Shown piece after piece: positions 26,915 to 36,148 of a stretch of DNA of 64,000 nt. This DNA comes from Halobacillus dabanensis. GTDB lineage: Bacteria > Bacillota > Bacilli > Bacillales > Halobacillaceae. Both the position numbers and the translations under genes were made by a program. The stretch is taken from assembly GCF_900114165.1 (NCBI RefSeq), contig NZ_FOSB01000010.1:1-64000 (forward strand), read 5' to 3'. The notes beneath the pieces were generated by a model, which was not told the origin of the DNA, ran no database searches, and saw only the letters and a program-made list of their open reading frames with translations. How positions within the stretch are numbered: the stretch's first letter is position 1; every line of letters starts with the position of its first letter.

Positions 26915-27460
26915 ATGGATCAACAATTTCATGCGACAACAATTTTTGCTGTGCAGCATAACGGTGAATGTGCGATGAGTGGAGACGGACAAGTGACATT
27001 AGGAAATCAGGTGGTCATGAAGCACAAAGCAAGAAAGGTGCGGAGACTTTTTAATGACGAGGTGCTGGCCGGTTTTGCAGGATCTGTGGCAGATGCCTTC
27101 ACCCTTTTTGAGAAGTTCGAAGGGAAGTTGGAAAGTTACGATGGAAATCTAGCCAGAGCGTCCGTTGAACTTGCGAAAGAATGGCGAAGTGATCGTGTTT
27201 TAAGAAAACTTGAAGCTATGCTGATTGTGATGGATAAAGAAAACATGTTTCTAGTGTCCGGTACTGGGGAAGTAATAGAACCGGACGATGGCATACTTGC
27301 TATCGGATCAGGAGGCAATTTTGCTTTGAGTGCTGGAAGGGCTCTCAAAAGATATTCTCCAGAACAATCGGCATCTCAAATAGCAAAAGCTGCTCTTGAA
27401 ATAGCCGGGGAAATTTGTGTGTTTACTAACGACCAAATCATATTGGAAGTTCTCGATTAA
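26915..27460 (+). CDS. hslV: ATP-dependent protease subunit HslV (ClpQ)
   Basis: HslV is the peptidase dodecamer that pairs with the HslU ATPase. The sequence is [22 protein letters not shown] onward, with [17 protein letters not shown] and [16 protein letters not shown], all family blocks. The ATG at 26915, after GAGGTGA overlapping the xerC stop, gives 181 residues. The N-terminus is [10 protein letters not shown]. subtilis ClpQ is described as using an N-terminal Ser after a short extension; that Ser is absent here, so the nucleophile may be Thr7 after processing. Confidence 0.95.
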   Translation: MDQQFHATTIFAVQHNGECAMSGDGQVTLGNQVVMKHKARKVRRLFNDEVLAGFAGSVADAFTLFEKFEGKLESYDGNLARASVELAKEWRSDRVLRKLEAMLIVMDKENMFLVSGTGEVIEPDDGILAIGSGGNFALSAGRALKRYSPEQSASQIAKAALEIAGEICVFTNDQIILEVLD

Positions 27461-27472
27461 GGGGGACCATTG

Positions 27473-28870
27473 ATGTCATTGAATTTAACACCTAAACAAA
27501 TTGTAGAAAAACTTGATCAGTATATTATAGGCCAGGACAGTGCCAAACGGTCCGTTGCTATCGCTCTCCGTAATCGTTATCGAAGGATGCAGCTGACAGA
27601 TCATTTGAAAGATGAAATTGTACCGAAAAATATTTTAATGATGGGGCCCACTGGGGTTGGAAAAACAGAAATCGCTCGCAGGTTAGCTAAGCTGGTGGGA
27701 GCTCCTTTTGTTAAAGTAGAGGCTACAAAGTTCACAGAAGTCGGATATGTCGGCCGTGACGTAGAGTCAATGGTCCGTGACCTTGTGGAAATGTCTGTGC
27801 GGATGGTGAAAGAAGAAAAAATGGAAGCCGTTAAAGACCGCGCAGAAGAACAAGCGAATAAACGCCTCGTTAAATTGTTGGTACCTTCTAAGAAAAAGCA
27901 ATCCAATAACTTTAAGAACCCTTTTGAAATGATATTCAATCAAAGTAATCAGCAAGAAAATGATACGGATGAGCAGGCGGAAGAAACGGAAATCGAAACT
28001 AAAAGAAGCCGAATCCGGCATCAATTGGATCTCGGTGAATTGGAAGATCGTATGGTGACCATCGATGTCGAAGAATCACAGTCTTCCATGTTTGATATGC
28101 TACAAGGTTCAGGTATGGAACAAATGGGAATGAACATGCAGGACGCGTTCAGTCAATTTATGCCAAAAAAGAAGAAGAAAAGAAAGCTCCCAGTTTCTGA
28201 AGCAAGAAAGGTTTTAACACAAGAAGAAGCAGGGAAACTTGTTGATATGGATGAAGTTGGGCAAGAGGCGGTCGCCAAAGTAGAGCAAGCGGGGATGATC
28301 TTTATCGATGAAATTGATAAAGTAGCCGCTAAAGGGGATAATCAGGCGAACGTATCCCGTGAAGGTGTCCAACGAGATATCCTTCCGATCGTTGAAGGTT
28401 CAACGGTAGTCACTAAATACGGTCCCGTTGCTACGGATCATATTTTGTTTTTGGCTGCTGGCGCTTTCCATATGGCAAAACCATCGGATTTAATCCCTGA
28501 ATTGCAAGGGAGATTCCCGATTCGTGTCGAGTTGAATAAATTGAGTGTAGCGGACTTCAAGAGCATTTTGACGGAACCTTCGAATGCCCTTTTGAAACAA
28601 TATAAGGCTTTACTTGAAATTGAAGGTATAAAGGTTGAATTTTCTGACGATGCTATTACTAGACTCGCAGAAATAGCCCATGAAGTGAACCAGGAAACAG
28701 ATAACATCGGTGCGCGTAGATTGCATACAATTTTAGAAAAGTTATTGGAGGATTTGTCCTTCGAAGCACCTGACGTGATGATGGAAACCATTGAAATCAC
28801 TCCACAATATGTAGACAGCAAACTATCATCTATTGTAAAGAACAAAGATTTGAGCCGATTCATCTTATAG
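27473..28870 (+). CDS. hslU: ATP-dependent protease ATPase subunit HslU (ClpY)
   Basis: HslU is the AAA+ unfoldase that feeds substrates to HslV. Walker A is [17 protein letters not shown], Walker [12 protein letters not shown], and the C-terminal domain includes [23 protein letters not shown] and the terminal tail SRFIL that docks in HslV. The acidic, variable I-domain spans roughly residues 135-235. The ATG at 27473 follows GGGGG by 7 bases and gives 465 residues. Confidence 0.97.
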   Translation: MSLNLTPKQIVEKLDQYIIGQDSAKRSVAIALRNRYRRMQLTDHLKDEIVPKNILMMGPTGVGKTEIARRLAKLVGAPFVKVEATKFTEVGYVGRDVESMVRDLVEMSVRMVKEEKMEAVKDRAEEQANKRLVKLLVPSKKKQSNNFKNPFEMIFNQSNQQENDTDEQAEETEIETKRSRIRHQLDLGELEDRMVTIDVEESQSSMFDMLQGSGMEQMGMNMQDAFSQFMPKKKKKRKLPVSEARKVLTQEEAGKLVDMDEVGQEAVAKVEQAGMIFIDEIDKVAAKGDNQANVSREGVQRDILPIVEGSTVVTKYGPVATDHILFLAAGAFHMAKPSDLIPELQGRFPIRVELNKLSVADFKSILTEPSNALLKQYKALLEIEGIKVEFSDDAITRLAEIAHEVNQETDNIGARRLHTILEKLLEDLSFEAPDVMMETIEITPQYVDSKLSSIVKNKDLSRFIL

Positions 28871-28895
28871 GATGATCATCAAGGAGGAAATGAAC

Positions 28896-29675
28896 ATGAA
28901 ATTATTAGACCGTGCACGCAAAATCAATGCGATGCTGCAAAAGACAACAGGAAAATCTGTGGATTTCAACGACATGTCCGCAACACTTAGAGACGTAATC
29001 GAGGCGAACACTTTCGTATTGAGTCGTCGTGGAAAGCTGCTGGGCTTTGCTATCAATCAAGAAATCGAGAACGAACGAATGAAGGCGATGTTATCAGAAC
29101 GACAGTTTCCACAAGAATATACGGAGAACTTGTTCAAAATCGAAGAAACAACTGCAGATATCGATATCGACAGTGAATATACTGCTTTTCCAGTCGAGAA
29201 CCGTGAACTCTTTGAAAATGGTTTAACGACAATCGTCCCGATCATCGGTGGCGGCCAGCGTCTCGGAACACTTATTCTCAGTCGCTTGAATAGCAACTTC
29301 AATGAGGATGACCTGCTTTTAGCTGAGTATGGAGCGACAGTTGTCGGAATGGAAATCCTTCATGAAAAGACAGAAGAAATTGAACAAGAGGCTAGAAGTA
29401 AAGCTGTCGTGCAGATGGCAATCAGCTCTCTGTCCTACAGTGAATTGGAAGCCATTGAACATATTTTCGAAGAGCTGGAAGGTAATGAAGGGTTACTAGT
29501 TGCAAGTAAAATTGCAGATCGTGTAGGTATCACTAGGTCTGTAATCGTAAATGCTCTAAGGAAATTGGAGAGTGCAGGGGTCATCGAATCTCGTTCTCTA
29601 GGTATGAAAGGTACGTATATTAAAGTGTTGAACAATAATTTCCTTCTGGAATTGCAAAAGCTTCGCGCAAATTAA
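28896..29675 (+). CDS. codY: GTP-sensing transcriptional pleiotropic repressor CodY
   Basis: CodY senses GTP and branched-chain amino acids and represses nutrient-scavenging, motility and competence genes in rich conditions. The N-terminal GAF domain ([41 protein letters not shown]) is joined to a winged helix with [26 protein letters not shown]. The ATG at 28896, 8 bases after AAGGAGG, gives 259 residues, as in B. subtilis. It is the last gene of its operon and lies directly upstream of the fla/che operon, whose promoter carries a CodY-box match. Confidence 0.98.
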   Translation: MKLLDRARKINAMLQKTTGKSVDFNDMSATLRDVIEANTFVLSRRGKLLGFAINQEIENERMKAMLSERQFPQEYTENLFKIEETTADIDIDSEYTAFPVENRELFENGLTTIVPIIGGGQRLGTLILSRLNSNFNEDDLLLAEYGATVVGMEILHEKTEEIEQEARSKAVVQMAISSLSYSELEAIEHIFEELEGNEGLLVASKIADRVGITRSVIVNALRKLESAGVIESRSLGMKGTYIKVLNNNFLLELQKLRAN

Positions 29676-29710
29676 TAGCAGCAATTGCTAAAGGATAAGC
29701 AAAACGTATA

Positions 29711-29743
29711 GGGGAGAGGGCATCCCGCTCCCTTCTTTTAACC
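29711..29743 (+). terminator. Terminator after codY
   Basis: GGGAGAGGG and CCCGCTCCC pair with a CAT loop and one mismatch, followed by TTCTTTT. It lies about 35 bases after the codY stop. Confidence 0.65.
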
Positions 29744-29847
29744 AATGGATAATAGGAGTATCTGGACGTCAGATCCGGAGGACGTTGGGCAATCGACAAA
29801 TCAACTATAATAATGAAGAATCCATTATTATCTGGGTCAAACAAATT

Positions 29848-29884
29848 AAAAACACACCACTCGTTTGAGTGGTGTGTTTTTGTA
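29848..29884 (+). terminator. Second terminator downstream of codY
   Basis: AAAAACACACCACTC and GAGTGGTGTGTTTTT form a perfect 15-base stem with a GTTT loop and T runs on both strands. It insulates codY from fla/che and may end a short transcript from the TATAAT at 29806. Confidence 0.9.
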
Positions 29885-30147
29885 TGGAAATTCTTTAAGC
29901 TTGCCCTATGGTTTGTTTCCTTTTGTTCTATGAATTTATGATGATTCCATTGTAGTCGATTTTACCTATCTTTAATAGTGTTTTCAAATTCGTCAATATT
30001 CTTACACTATTCGACAAAAAGTTATGTAATAATGTTCATTATGATAAATGTTTCGACAAGTGGGAACAAAATCCAATAAATAAGGATGATTTACCTAATC
30101 CTTTTGGAGTGTTTGTAATACCTTTGTAAAAAAACACCCACTTTGTA

Positions 30148-30177
30148 TAGACATTAGGGCATAAATTTTTTTACAAT
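30148..30177 (+). promoter_or_regulatory. Candidate fla/che promoter
   Basis: TAGACA at 30148-30153 and TACAAT at 30172-30177 are 18 bases apart, about 45 bases before flgB. This is the best housekeeping pair in the region. No convincing sigma-D element (TAAA-N15-GCCGATAT) was found nearby. Confidence 0.4.
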
Positions 30178-30178
30178 T
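30164..30178 (+). promoter_or_regulatory. CodY-box match overlapping the fla/che -10
   Basis: AATTTTTTTACAATT matches the 15-base CodY consensus AATTTTCWGAAAATT at 12 positions. It covers the TACAAT of the candidate fla/che promoter. Direct CodY repression of fla/che is known in B. subtilis, so the site is functionally plausible, but AT-rich DNA gives chance matches. Confidence 0.45.
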
Positions 30179-30220
30179 GTTTTTGTGAGTTTAGAAATTT
30201 GTCGAATAGAGGTGAGAGTG

Positions 30221-30613
30221 ATGACTCTTTTTAGTAACACATTTACCACATTAGAGAATGCTTTAAACTATTCTTCTGCAAAAAATCGAGCGATCTCCAA
30301 TAATATCGCCAATGTAGATACACCTGGTTATAAGGCGAAAAAAGTTGCCTTCAAAGACGTATTAGATCAAGAGAACTCTTTTCTTAAAGCGAAAAAAACA
30401 AACGCTCGTCATATGCCTTTTGAAGGTCATTCAACGAATCCTTATGAGACCTTCACGAGAACGAATACTACATATAACCATAACGGAAACAATGTGGATA
30501 TCGATAAAGAAATGAATGAACTAGCTCAAAACCAAATTCAGTATCAAGCGTTAGTTGATCGTATGAGCGGTAAATTTCGGAGTTTGGAATCAGTGATCAG
30601 AGGAGGGAATTAA
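30221..30613 (+). CDS. flgB: Flagellar basal-body rod protein FlgB
   Basis: FlgB forms the proximal rod between MS ring and distal rod. The flagellar rod motif NNIANVDTPGYKAKKVAFKDVL is at about residues 27-48, and the C-terminal helix continues QIQYQALVDRMSGKFRSL. The ATG at 30221 lies behind AGAGGTGA and gives 130 residues. First gene of the fla/che operon. Confidence 0.95.
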   Translation: MTLFSNTFTTLENALNYSSAKNRAISNNIANVDTPGYKAKKVAFKDVLDQENSFLKAKKTNARHMPFEGHSTNPYETFTRTNTTYNHNGNNVDIDKEMNELAQNQIQYQALVDRMSGKFRSLESVIRGGN

Positions 30614-30616
30614 TGA

Positions 30617-31069
30617 ATGAGTATATTCCACTCAATGAATACAAGTGCAAGTGCACTTACAGCTCAGCGTTTACGAATGGACGTAGCTTCCTCGAATATG
30701 GCTAATGCGAACACTACCAGAGCCACTTTGAACGAAAACGGTGAATGGGATCCTTATCGGCGTAAAATGGTGGTGTTTCAAGAAGCGAGTAACGATTTTG
30801 GGAGTTTTTTACATAAAGCCGCAAATAAGTCTCCACAAACAGGTGGAGTTAGAGCTTCTGAGATCGTTGAGGATGAAGAACCATTTAAGCTTGTGTACAA
30901 TCCTAACCATCCTGACTCAAATCAAGAAGGGTTTGTAGAAGTTCCGAACGTCGATCCACTTAAGGAGATGGTTGATATGATGAGTGCTACTCGTTCTTAT
31001 GAAGCGAATGTTACCTCTGTCAACGCATCTAAGAGTATGTTGATGAAAGCTTTAGAAATTGGTAGATAA
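30617..31069 (+). CDS. flgC: Flagellar basal-body rod protein FlgC
   Basis: FlgC is a proximal rod component. The N-terminus FHSMNTSASALTAQRLRMDVASSNMANANTTR is the rod-family helix, and the C-terminal DMMSATRSYEANVTSVNASKSMLMKAL completes the coiled coil. AGGAGGG lies 9 bases before the ATG and 3 bases separate it from flgB. It has 150 residues. Confidence 0.96.
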   Translation: MSIFHSMNTSASALTAQRLRMDVASSNMANANTTRATLNENGEWDPYRRKMVVFQEASNDFGSFLHKAANKSPQTGGVRASEIVEDEEPFKLVYNPNHPDSNQEGFVEVPNVDPLKEMVDMMSATRSYEANVTSVNASKSMLMKALEIGR

Positions 31070-31090
31070 ATAAAGGTAGGGTGAATAAGT

Positions 31091-31399
31091 GTGACCAATC
31101 TAAATACAATTGAAACAATCCCCGTATCCCGCCCCTCTGCATCTCAGTGGAAGCAAAAGGTATCACCTGGTGAAGCACATGCTAGTTTTGCTAATCAATT
31201 AAAGAACGCTATCGATGGGGTCAATCGATCACAAATAGAGTCTGACCAAAAGACGAAAGCTCTAGCCCGTGGCGAAATCAATGATTTGCATGATGTCATG
31301 ATTACTTCCCAAAAAGCTAGCATTACGATGAAAACGGCGGTGGAAATGCAAAGTAAAGTCGTGGAAGCTTATAAAGAAGTCATGCGCATGCAAGTTTGA
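31091..31399 (+). CDS. fliE: Flagellar hook-basal body protein FliE
   Basis: FliE joins the MS ring to the rod. The conserved C-terminal half reads ARGEINDLHDVMITSQKASITMKTAVEMQSKVVEAYKEVMRMQV. The GTG start has GGGTGA seven bases upstream; 102 residues. A terminator-like hairpin follows in the gap before fliF. Confidence 0.95.
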   Translation: MTNLNTIETIPVSRPSASQWKQKVSPGEAHASFANQLKNAIDGVNRSQIESDQKTKALARGEINDLHDVMITSQKASITMKTAVEMQSKVVEAYKEVMRMQV

Positions 31400-31417
31400 T
31401 ATATCTAAAGTTAATTC

Positions 31418-31451
31418 GCACTAAACCATTCGCATAGGTCGTGCTTTTTTT
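31418..31451 (+). terminator. Terminator-like hairpin between fliE and fliF
   Basis: GCAC at 31418-31421 pairs with GTGC at 31441-31444, with AACC/GGT pairing inside, and seven Ts follow directly (31445-31451). It lies just before the fliF ribosome binding site, so it could attenuate the operon after its first three genes. The stem is weak. Confidence 0.3.
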
Positions 31452-31461
31452 GGGGGCAACT

Positions 31462-33066
31462 ATGAAAGAAAAAATGAAAATTTATAAAGAAAGAATGCTT
31501 TCCTTTTGGAGAAATAGGAAAAAATCACAAAAAGTCTTGATTATAGGTTCGGTGATCGCGGTCTTGCTTGTCGTTGTTATCACAAGTGTTATGGCTTCGG
31601 CTTCAAAAATGGTTCCGTTATACAGAGATATGACCTTACAAGAAATCGGTCAGGTGAAAACAGAACTGGAAGCAAGAGGAGTTGCTTATGAACTTGACCA
31701 AGGCGGTTCCACTATCCTTGTTCCTGATACAGAAGCGGAAGGTCTTCTCGTAGATCTTGCAGCTGCAGGGCTTCCCAGCAGCGGTTCTATTGATTATGGG
31801 TTCTTCAGTGGTAACACGTCGTGGGGGATGACGGATAATGAATTTGATGTGATCAAGCTTGATGCAATGCAGACAGAACTCGCTAATTTAATGAAAGGAA
31901 TTGGTGGTGTACAGGATGCGCAAGTAATGATCAATATGCCGGAAGAGCAGGTCTTCGTTAGTGAGTCTGTACAAAATGCCTCAGCATCGATCGTGTTAAA
32001 TCTCCAGCCAGGCTACCAAATCGAAAATACACAGGTGGAGTCTCTTTATAACTTAGTGTCAAAATCAGTTCCAAATCTTTCTAAAGATAATATCGTCATC
32101 ATGGATCAAAATTTCAACTATTTTGACATCGAAAGTTCCCAAACTGCTGGGTCCAGTAATGCTTATACATATCAACAGGATGTGAAAAAAGACATCGAGA
32201 GGGATATAAAGCAACGATTGCAACGGATGCTCGGAATGATGATCGGTCAACAAAAAGTTATCGCAACCGTAACCGCAGATATCGACTTCACAAAAGAAAA
32301 CCGTGTAGAAGAACTAGTAGAACCGGTAGATCCGGAGACGATGGAAGGGCTTCCTGTAAGTGTAGAGAGAATAGAAGAAGCATATGAAGGCGGTATCCCT
32401 GAAGGCGGCGTCCCTGGTGAAGGTGGAGAGGATATTCCGGGTTATCAAGCTGGTGCAGAAGGTTCTGGCGGGGATTATGAAATGAACCGGGAAACAATCA
32501 ATAATGAGTTCAATAGAATCAAGAGAAATATCGAAGAAAGTCCTTACAAGGTGAGGGATTTAGGTATTCAGGTCGCCATTGATAATACGAAGGGTACTGG
32601 AGCAGACGGCGAAATGGAATACCTTAGTGCTGCAGAAGAGCAAACCGTCCAAGAAAGTGTTCAGTCGATTGTCGATTCTATGATTTCGACAACAATCAAT
32701 GGAGATTATGGAGAAATTGATACGAACGAAAAAACCTCGATTGTCTTCCAGGAATTCAATGGAGAGGCAGAAGTCCCTGATCCGAACCAAGGAATCCCTT
32801 TATGGGTGTATATTTTAGGAGGAGTCCTTGGGTTTATAATCCTCGTGCTTATCTGGCTATTGAGCCGTAAGAAAGATACGGATGAAAAAGAATACTTGAT
32901 ATATGAAGAGGAACGGAACGAACCGCAACCGCAAGCGAAAGAAGTGCCTGGAATTGAAGAAAGAGATGATGAGTCTACTCAAAAGCGGAAGCAACTAGAA
33001 AAGATGGCTAAAGAAAAGCCGGAAGATTTTGCGAAATTATTGCGATCATGGATTGCAGAAGATTAA
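31462..33066 (+). CDS. fliF: Flagellar MS-ring protein FliF
   Basis: FliF polymerises into the membrane MS ring that houses the export gate and carries FliG. An N-terminal transmembrane segment (about residues 22-44) is followed by ring-building motifs (GLPSSGSIDYGFFSGNTSWGMTDNEF, LANLMKGIGGVQDAQVMINMPEEQVF). A Gly- and Pro-rich collar loop lies near residues 310-345, and a second membrane segment (WVYILGGVLGFIILVLIWLL) precedes the FliG-binding tail ending LRSWIAED. The ATG at 31462 gives 534 residues. Confidence 0.97.
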   Translation: MKEKMKIYKERMLSFWRNRKKSQKVLIIGSVIAVLLVVVITSVMASASKMVPLYRDMTLQEIGQVKTELEARGVAYELDQGGSTILVPDTEAEGLLVDLAAAGLPSSGSIDYGFFSGNTSWGMTDNEFDVIKLDAMQTELANLMKGIGGVQDAQVMINMPEEQVFVSESVQNASASIVLNLQPGYQIENTQVESLYNLVSKSVPNLSKDNIVIMDQNFNYFDIESSQTAGSSNAYTYQQDVKKDIERDIKQRLQRMLGMMIGQQKVIATVTADIDFTKENRVEELVEPVDPETMEGLPVSVERIEEAYEGGIPEGGVPGEGGEDIPGYQAGAEGSGGDYEMNRETINNEFNRIKRNIEESPYKVRDLGIQVAIDNTKGTGADGEMEYLSAAEEQTVQESVQSIVDSMISTTINGDYGEIDTNEKTSIVFQEFNGEAEVPDPNQGIPLWVYILGGVLGFIILVLIWLLSRKKDTDEKEYLIYEEERNEPQPQAKEVPGIEERDDESTQKRKQLEKMAKEKPEDFAKLLRSWIAED

Positions 33067-33078
33067 GGAGGTCCTTGT

Positions 33079-34092
33079 ATGGCCTTGAAGAAATCGGAAT
33101 TATCAGGAAAACAGAAAGCGGCTGTCCTGCTGATCTCCCTTGGACCGGATGTTGCTGCTCAAGTCTATAAGCACCTTGATGAAGAAGAGATTGAACAACT
33201 CACATTGGAAATATCCTCCGTCCAAAAAGTGGGTAGTAAAGAAAAAGAGGATATATTAGAACAATTTCATCAAATCGCATTAGCGCAAGATTATATCTCA
33301 CAAGGTGGAATCGGTTATGCAAAAACGATTCTGGAAAAAGCTTTAGGAACGGATGAAGCGTCCAACATTATTGGTCGTTTAACTTCATCTCTTCAAGTAA
33401 AGCCGTTCGACTTTGCCAAAAAAGCGGATCCCCATCAAATTCTCAACTTTATACAGAATGAACATCCTCAAACCATTGCTCTTGTTTTATCCTATTTGGA
33501 TGCTGAGCAATCTGGACAAATTTTGTCAGAACTACCGCAAGAATTACAAGCGGATGTTGCCAGAAGAATCGCTACGATGGAATCCACCTCCCCAGAAGTA
33601 ATCAGTCAAGTGGAACAAATCCTTGAAAAGAAACTCTCCACTACAGTGACACAGGACTATACCGAAACTGGAGGTATACAAGCAGTAGTAGAGGTGTTGA
33701 ACGGAGTGGACCGAAGTACAGAAAGAACCATTCTTGATTCATTGGAAATCCAGGATCCAGAACTTGCAGAAGAAATCAAGAAGCGGATGTTCGTGTTTGA
33801 AGATATTGTTGCACTGGACAACCGGGCAATCCAACGAATCATCCGTGATGTTGAAAATGATGACCTGCGCTTAGCATTGAAAGTGTCCAGCGAAGAAGTG
33901 AAAGAAATCGTCTTTAACAATATGTCAGAACGGATGGCTGAAACTTTTAAAGAAGAAATGGAATATATGGGACCAGTTCGACTCAGGGATGTAGAAGAAG
34001 CTCAAACAAGAGTCGTATCTATTATTCGTCGTTTAGAAGATGTCGGTGAGATTGTAATAGCAAGGGGTGGGGGAGATGACATCATTGTCTAA
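33079..34092 (+). CDS. fliG: Flagellar motor switch protein FliG
   Basis: FliG couples stator force to the rotor. The N-terminal domain (KQKAAVLLISLGPDVAAQVYKHLDEEEIEQLTLEI) binds FliF, the middle domain has the NEHPQTIALVLSYL signature, and the C-terminal torque helix holds charged residues (DIVALDNRAIQRIIRDVENDDLRLALK). It has 337 residues and overlaps fliH by 17 bases. Confidence 0.97.
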   Translation: MALKKSELSGKQKAAVLLISLGPDVAAQVYKHLDEEEIEQLTLEISSVQKVGSKEKEDILEQFHQIALAQDYISQGGIGYAKTILEKALGTDEASNIIGRLTSSLQVKPFDFAKKADPHQILNFIQNEHPQTIALVLSYLDAEQSGQILSELPQELQADVARRIATMESTSPEVISQVEQILEKKLSTTVTQDYTETGGIQAVVEVLNGVDRSTERTILDSLEIQDPELAEEIKKRMFVFEDIVALDNRAIQRIIRDVENDDLRLALKVSSEEVKEIVFNNMSERMAETFKEEMEYMGPVRLRDVEEAQTRVVSIIRRLEDVGEIVIARGGGDDIIV

Positions 34093-34837
34093 GAAACCCT
34101 ATGCAAATACAGGCAGAGTCATTGCTATCAAACCGATTGAAAAAAACGAAGTTACAGATGAGAAAAAAAATCAAGCGGATGAACACCTGGTAAAGCAAAA
34201 GCAATTAGAAGATTTAGAAAAAGCTATTGAAGCAGCTAAAAAAAAGCAGGCAGAAATAGTCGAAGCAACAAAAGAAGAGATATCCTCGTTGAGAGCCACG
34301 TGGGAAGAAGAAAAACAAGTGATAGAAAACGAAGCCTATCAAAAAGGATATACAAATGGTTTTACAAAAGGCGAGGAAGATGGATATCGTTCCTACCATG
34401 AAAAGCTGGTGAAGGCTAACGAAATAATGGAAACAGCAAGGAAAACCCATGATCGATTGGTAATGGCAAGTGAAGAAACAATCGTAGAACTTGGGATGAA
34501 AAGTGCAGAAAAAATTTTAAACAAAAAATTGCAAGAGGAACCTTCGACTTTTTTATCCCTCGTTCAGAGGGTAATGGGAGAAGTCAAAGAACTTCCGGAA
34601 ATTTCTCTTTACATACACCCGGATCAATTCGAACTTGTTCATTCCCAAGCAGAAGAACTGGAGAGGTTATTAGCTAAACCAGCAAAGCTCGCTATCTATA
34701 TCAACGAAGATTTAGCACCTTTTTCTTGTACGATTGAATCTCCGTTTGGAAAACTGGATGGAGGGTTGGATAGTCAGTTGACGGAGTTAAGGGAAAAACT
34801 GCTCGCTATCACCCACGAGGAGATGGGAAATGAATAA
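34076..34837 (+). CDS. fliH: Flagellar export regulator FliH
   Basis: FliH dimers bind and regulate the FliI ATPase and link it to the export gate. The central part is a long charged coiled coil (about residues 25-130), including the glycine-containing GYTNGFTKGEEDGYRSYHEK stretch, and the C-terminal domain resembles V/F-ATPase stator subunits. The ATG at 34076 lies 8 bases after AAGGGG and overlaps fliG; the GTG at 34067 and TTG at 34085 are alternatives. The product is 253 residues. Confidence 0.9.
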   Translation: MTSLSKKPYANTGRVIAIKPIEKNEVTDEKKNQADEHLVKQKQLEDLEKAIEAAKKKQAEIVEATKEEISSLRATWEEEKQVIENEAYQKGYTNGFTKGEEDGYRSYHEKLVKANEIMETARKTHDRLVMASEETIVELGMKSAEKILNKKLQEEPSTFLSLVQRVMGEVKELPEISLYIHPDQFELVHSQAEELERLLAKPAKLAIYINEDLAPFSCTIESPFGKLDGGLDSQLTELREKLLAITHEEMGNE

Positions 34838-36134
34838 CCAAAAATATTTTGATGCCATTGACCAGGTGGATACAATGAAACGATTCGGAAAGATTCACAG
34901 AATTGTTGGGCTGATGATTGAATCAAAAGGACCGGAAGCTTCTATTGGGGATTTGTGCTATATCCATGCTTCCCACAGATTGGCCCCTATAGCGGCAGAA
35001 GTGGTCGGATTCCACGACGAAAAGATTTTGTTAATGCCTTATCAGGAAGTTAGGGAAGTTCGTCCAGGAAGTCTTGTGGAAGCTACAGGGGAGCCATTAC
35101 AAGTCAAAGTTGGAGTAGGGATGGTCGGTGGGGTCCTTGATGCGTTAGGTCGACCTCTGGGCGGTGGAGACCTCCCTAAAGGGTTAAGAGATTATCCGAC
35201 AGATCAAGAACCGCCAAACCCTTTATCCAGACCACCAATCAGTGAACCTATTCAAGTAGGAGTAAGGGCTGTTGATTCTTTATTAAGCGTCGGAAAAGGA
35301 CAACGGGTTGGTATTTTTGCCGGAAGTGGTGTAGGGAAGAGCACACTGATGGGGATGATTGCCCGTAATAGTTCCGCTGATCTTAACGTCATTGCGCTCA
35401 TAGGTGAAAGAGGAAGAGAAGTCCGTGAATTTATTGAAAACGATCTCGGTGAAGAAGGGTTAAAACATTCTATCCTTGTCGTTGCAACATCTGATCAGCC
35501 TGCTTTAATGAGAGTGAAAGGCGCATATACAGCCACTTCAATCAGTGAGTATTTCCGCGACTTAGGGTATAACGTCAACTTGATGATGGACTCTGTTACT
35601 CGCTTTGCTATGGCACAGAGAGAGATAGGCTTAGCTACTGGCGAGCCTCCGACAACCAAAGGATACACACCTTCTGTGTTTGCGAAATTACCGAAGTTAT
35701 TAGAACGGACAGGCTCCAGTAAAGAAGGGTCGATCACCGCGTTTTATACGGTGTTAGTCGATGGTGATGATTTGAATGAGCCTATATCCGACACAGTTAG
35801 AGGAATTCTGGATGGACACTTTGTACTGGATCGGAGACTGGCTGAACAAGGGCAATTTCCTGCGATCAATATCTTGAAATCGATCAGCCGTGTAATGAAA
35901 CAAATTGCAACCGATGAACATAAACAAGCGGCTGAAAAGCTGAGGTCGTTGTTGGCTACATATGAAGAAAATAGTGAGCTGATACAAATCGGTGCCTACA
36001 AAAAAGGATCAAGTCGGGAAATTGATCAATCGATACAATTTCATTCTTCTATTATCCGATTTCTTAAGCAAGGGGTTCATGAACCCTCTAGCTTTGAGCG
36101 CTCTATAGAAGATTTGAAAAACCTTTTTGATTAG
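34830..36134 (+). CDS. fliI: Flagellum-specific ATP synthase FliI
   Basis: FliI is the hexameric ATPase of the flagellar type III export system. Walker A GIFAGSGVGKSTLMGMIAR is near residue 165, Walker B is in YNVNLMMDSVTRFAMAQREI, and GYTPSVFAKLPKLLERTG and the catalytic Glu in IGERGREV are present. It has 434 residues and overlaps fliH by 8 bases. Confidence 0.97.
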   Translation: MNNQKYFDAIDQVDTMKRFGKIHRIVGLMIESKGPEASIGDLCYIHASHRLAPIAAEVVGFHDEKILLMPYQEVREVRPGSLVEATGEPLQVKVGVGMVGGVLDALGRPLGGGDLPKGLRDYPTDQEPPNPLSRPPISEPIQVGVRAVDSLLSVGKGQRVGIFAGSGVGKSTLMGMIARNSSADLNVIALIGERGREVREFIENDLGEEGLKHSILVVATSDQPALMRVKGAYTATSISEYFRDLGYNVNLMMDSVTRFAMAQREIGLATGEPPTTKGYTPSVFAKLPKLLERTGSSKEGSITAFYTVLVDGDDLNEPISDTVRGILDGHFVLDRRLAEQGQFPAINILKSISRVMKQIATDEHKQAAEKLRSLLATYEENSELIQIGAYKKGSSREIDQSIQFHSSIIRFLKQGVHEPSSFERSIEDLKNLFD

Positions 36135-36148
36135 GAGGTTGATGATGT

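Larger units (their letters stand above)
29676..30220. other. Intergenic region between codY and flgB
   Basis: This 545-base region holds two terminators (29711-29743 and 29848-29884), an isolated TATAAT between them, about 250 bases of AT-rich sequence with no gene, and the fla/che promoter with a CodY-box match at 30148-30178. A 74-residue frame on the minus strand (29620-29844) lacks a ribosome binding site and family features and was not accepted. Confidence 0.6.

Noticed and set aside
29890-30210. Sigma-D promoter before flgB
   Set aside because: GTCGATTT near 29957 resembles the -10, but no TAAA lies at the required distance.
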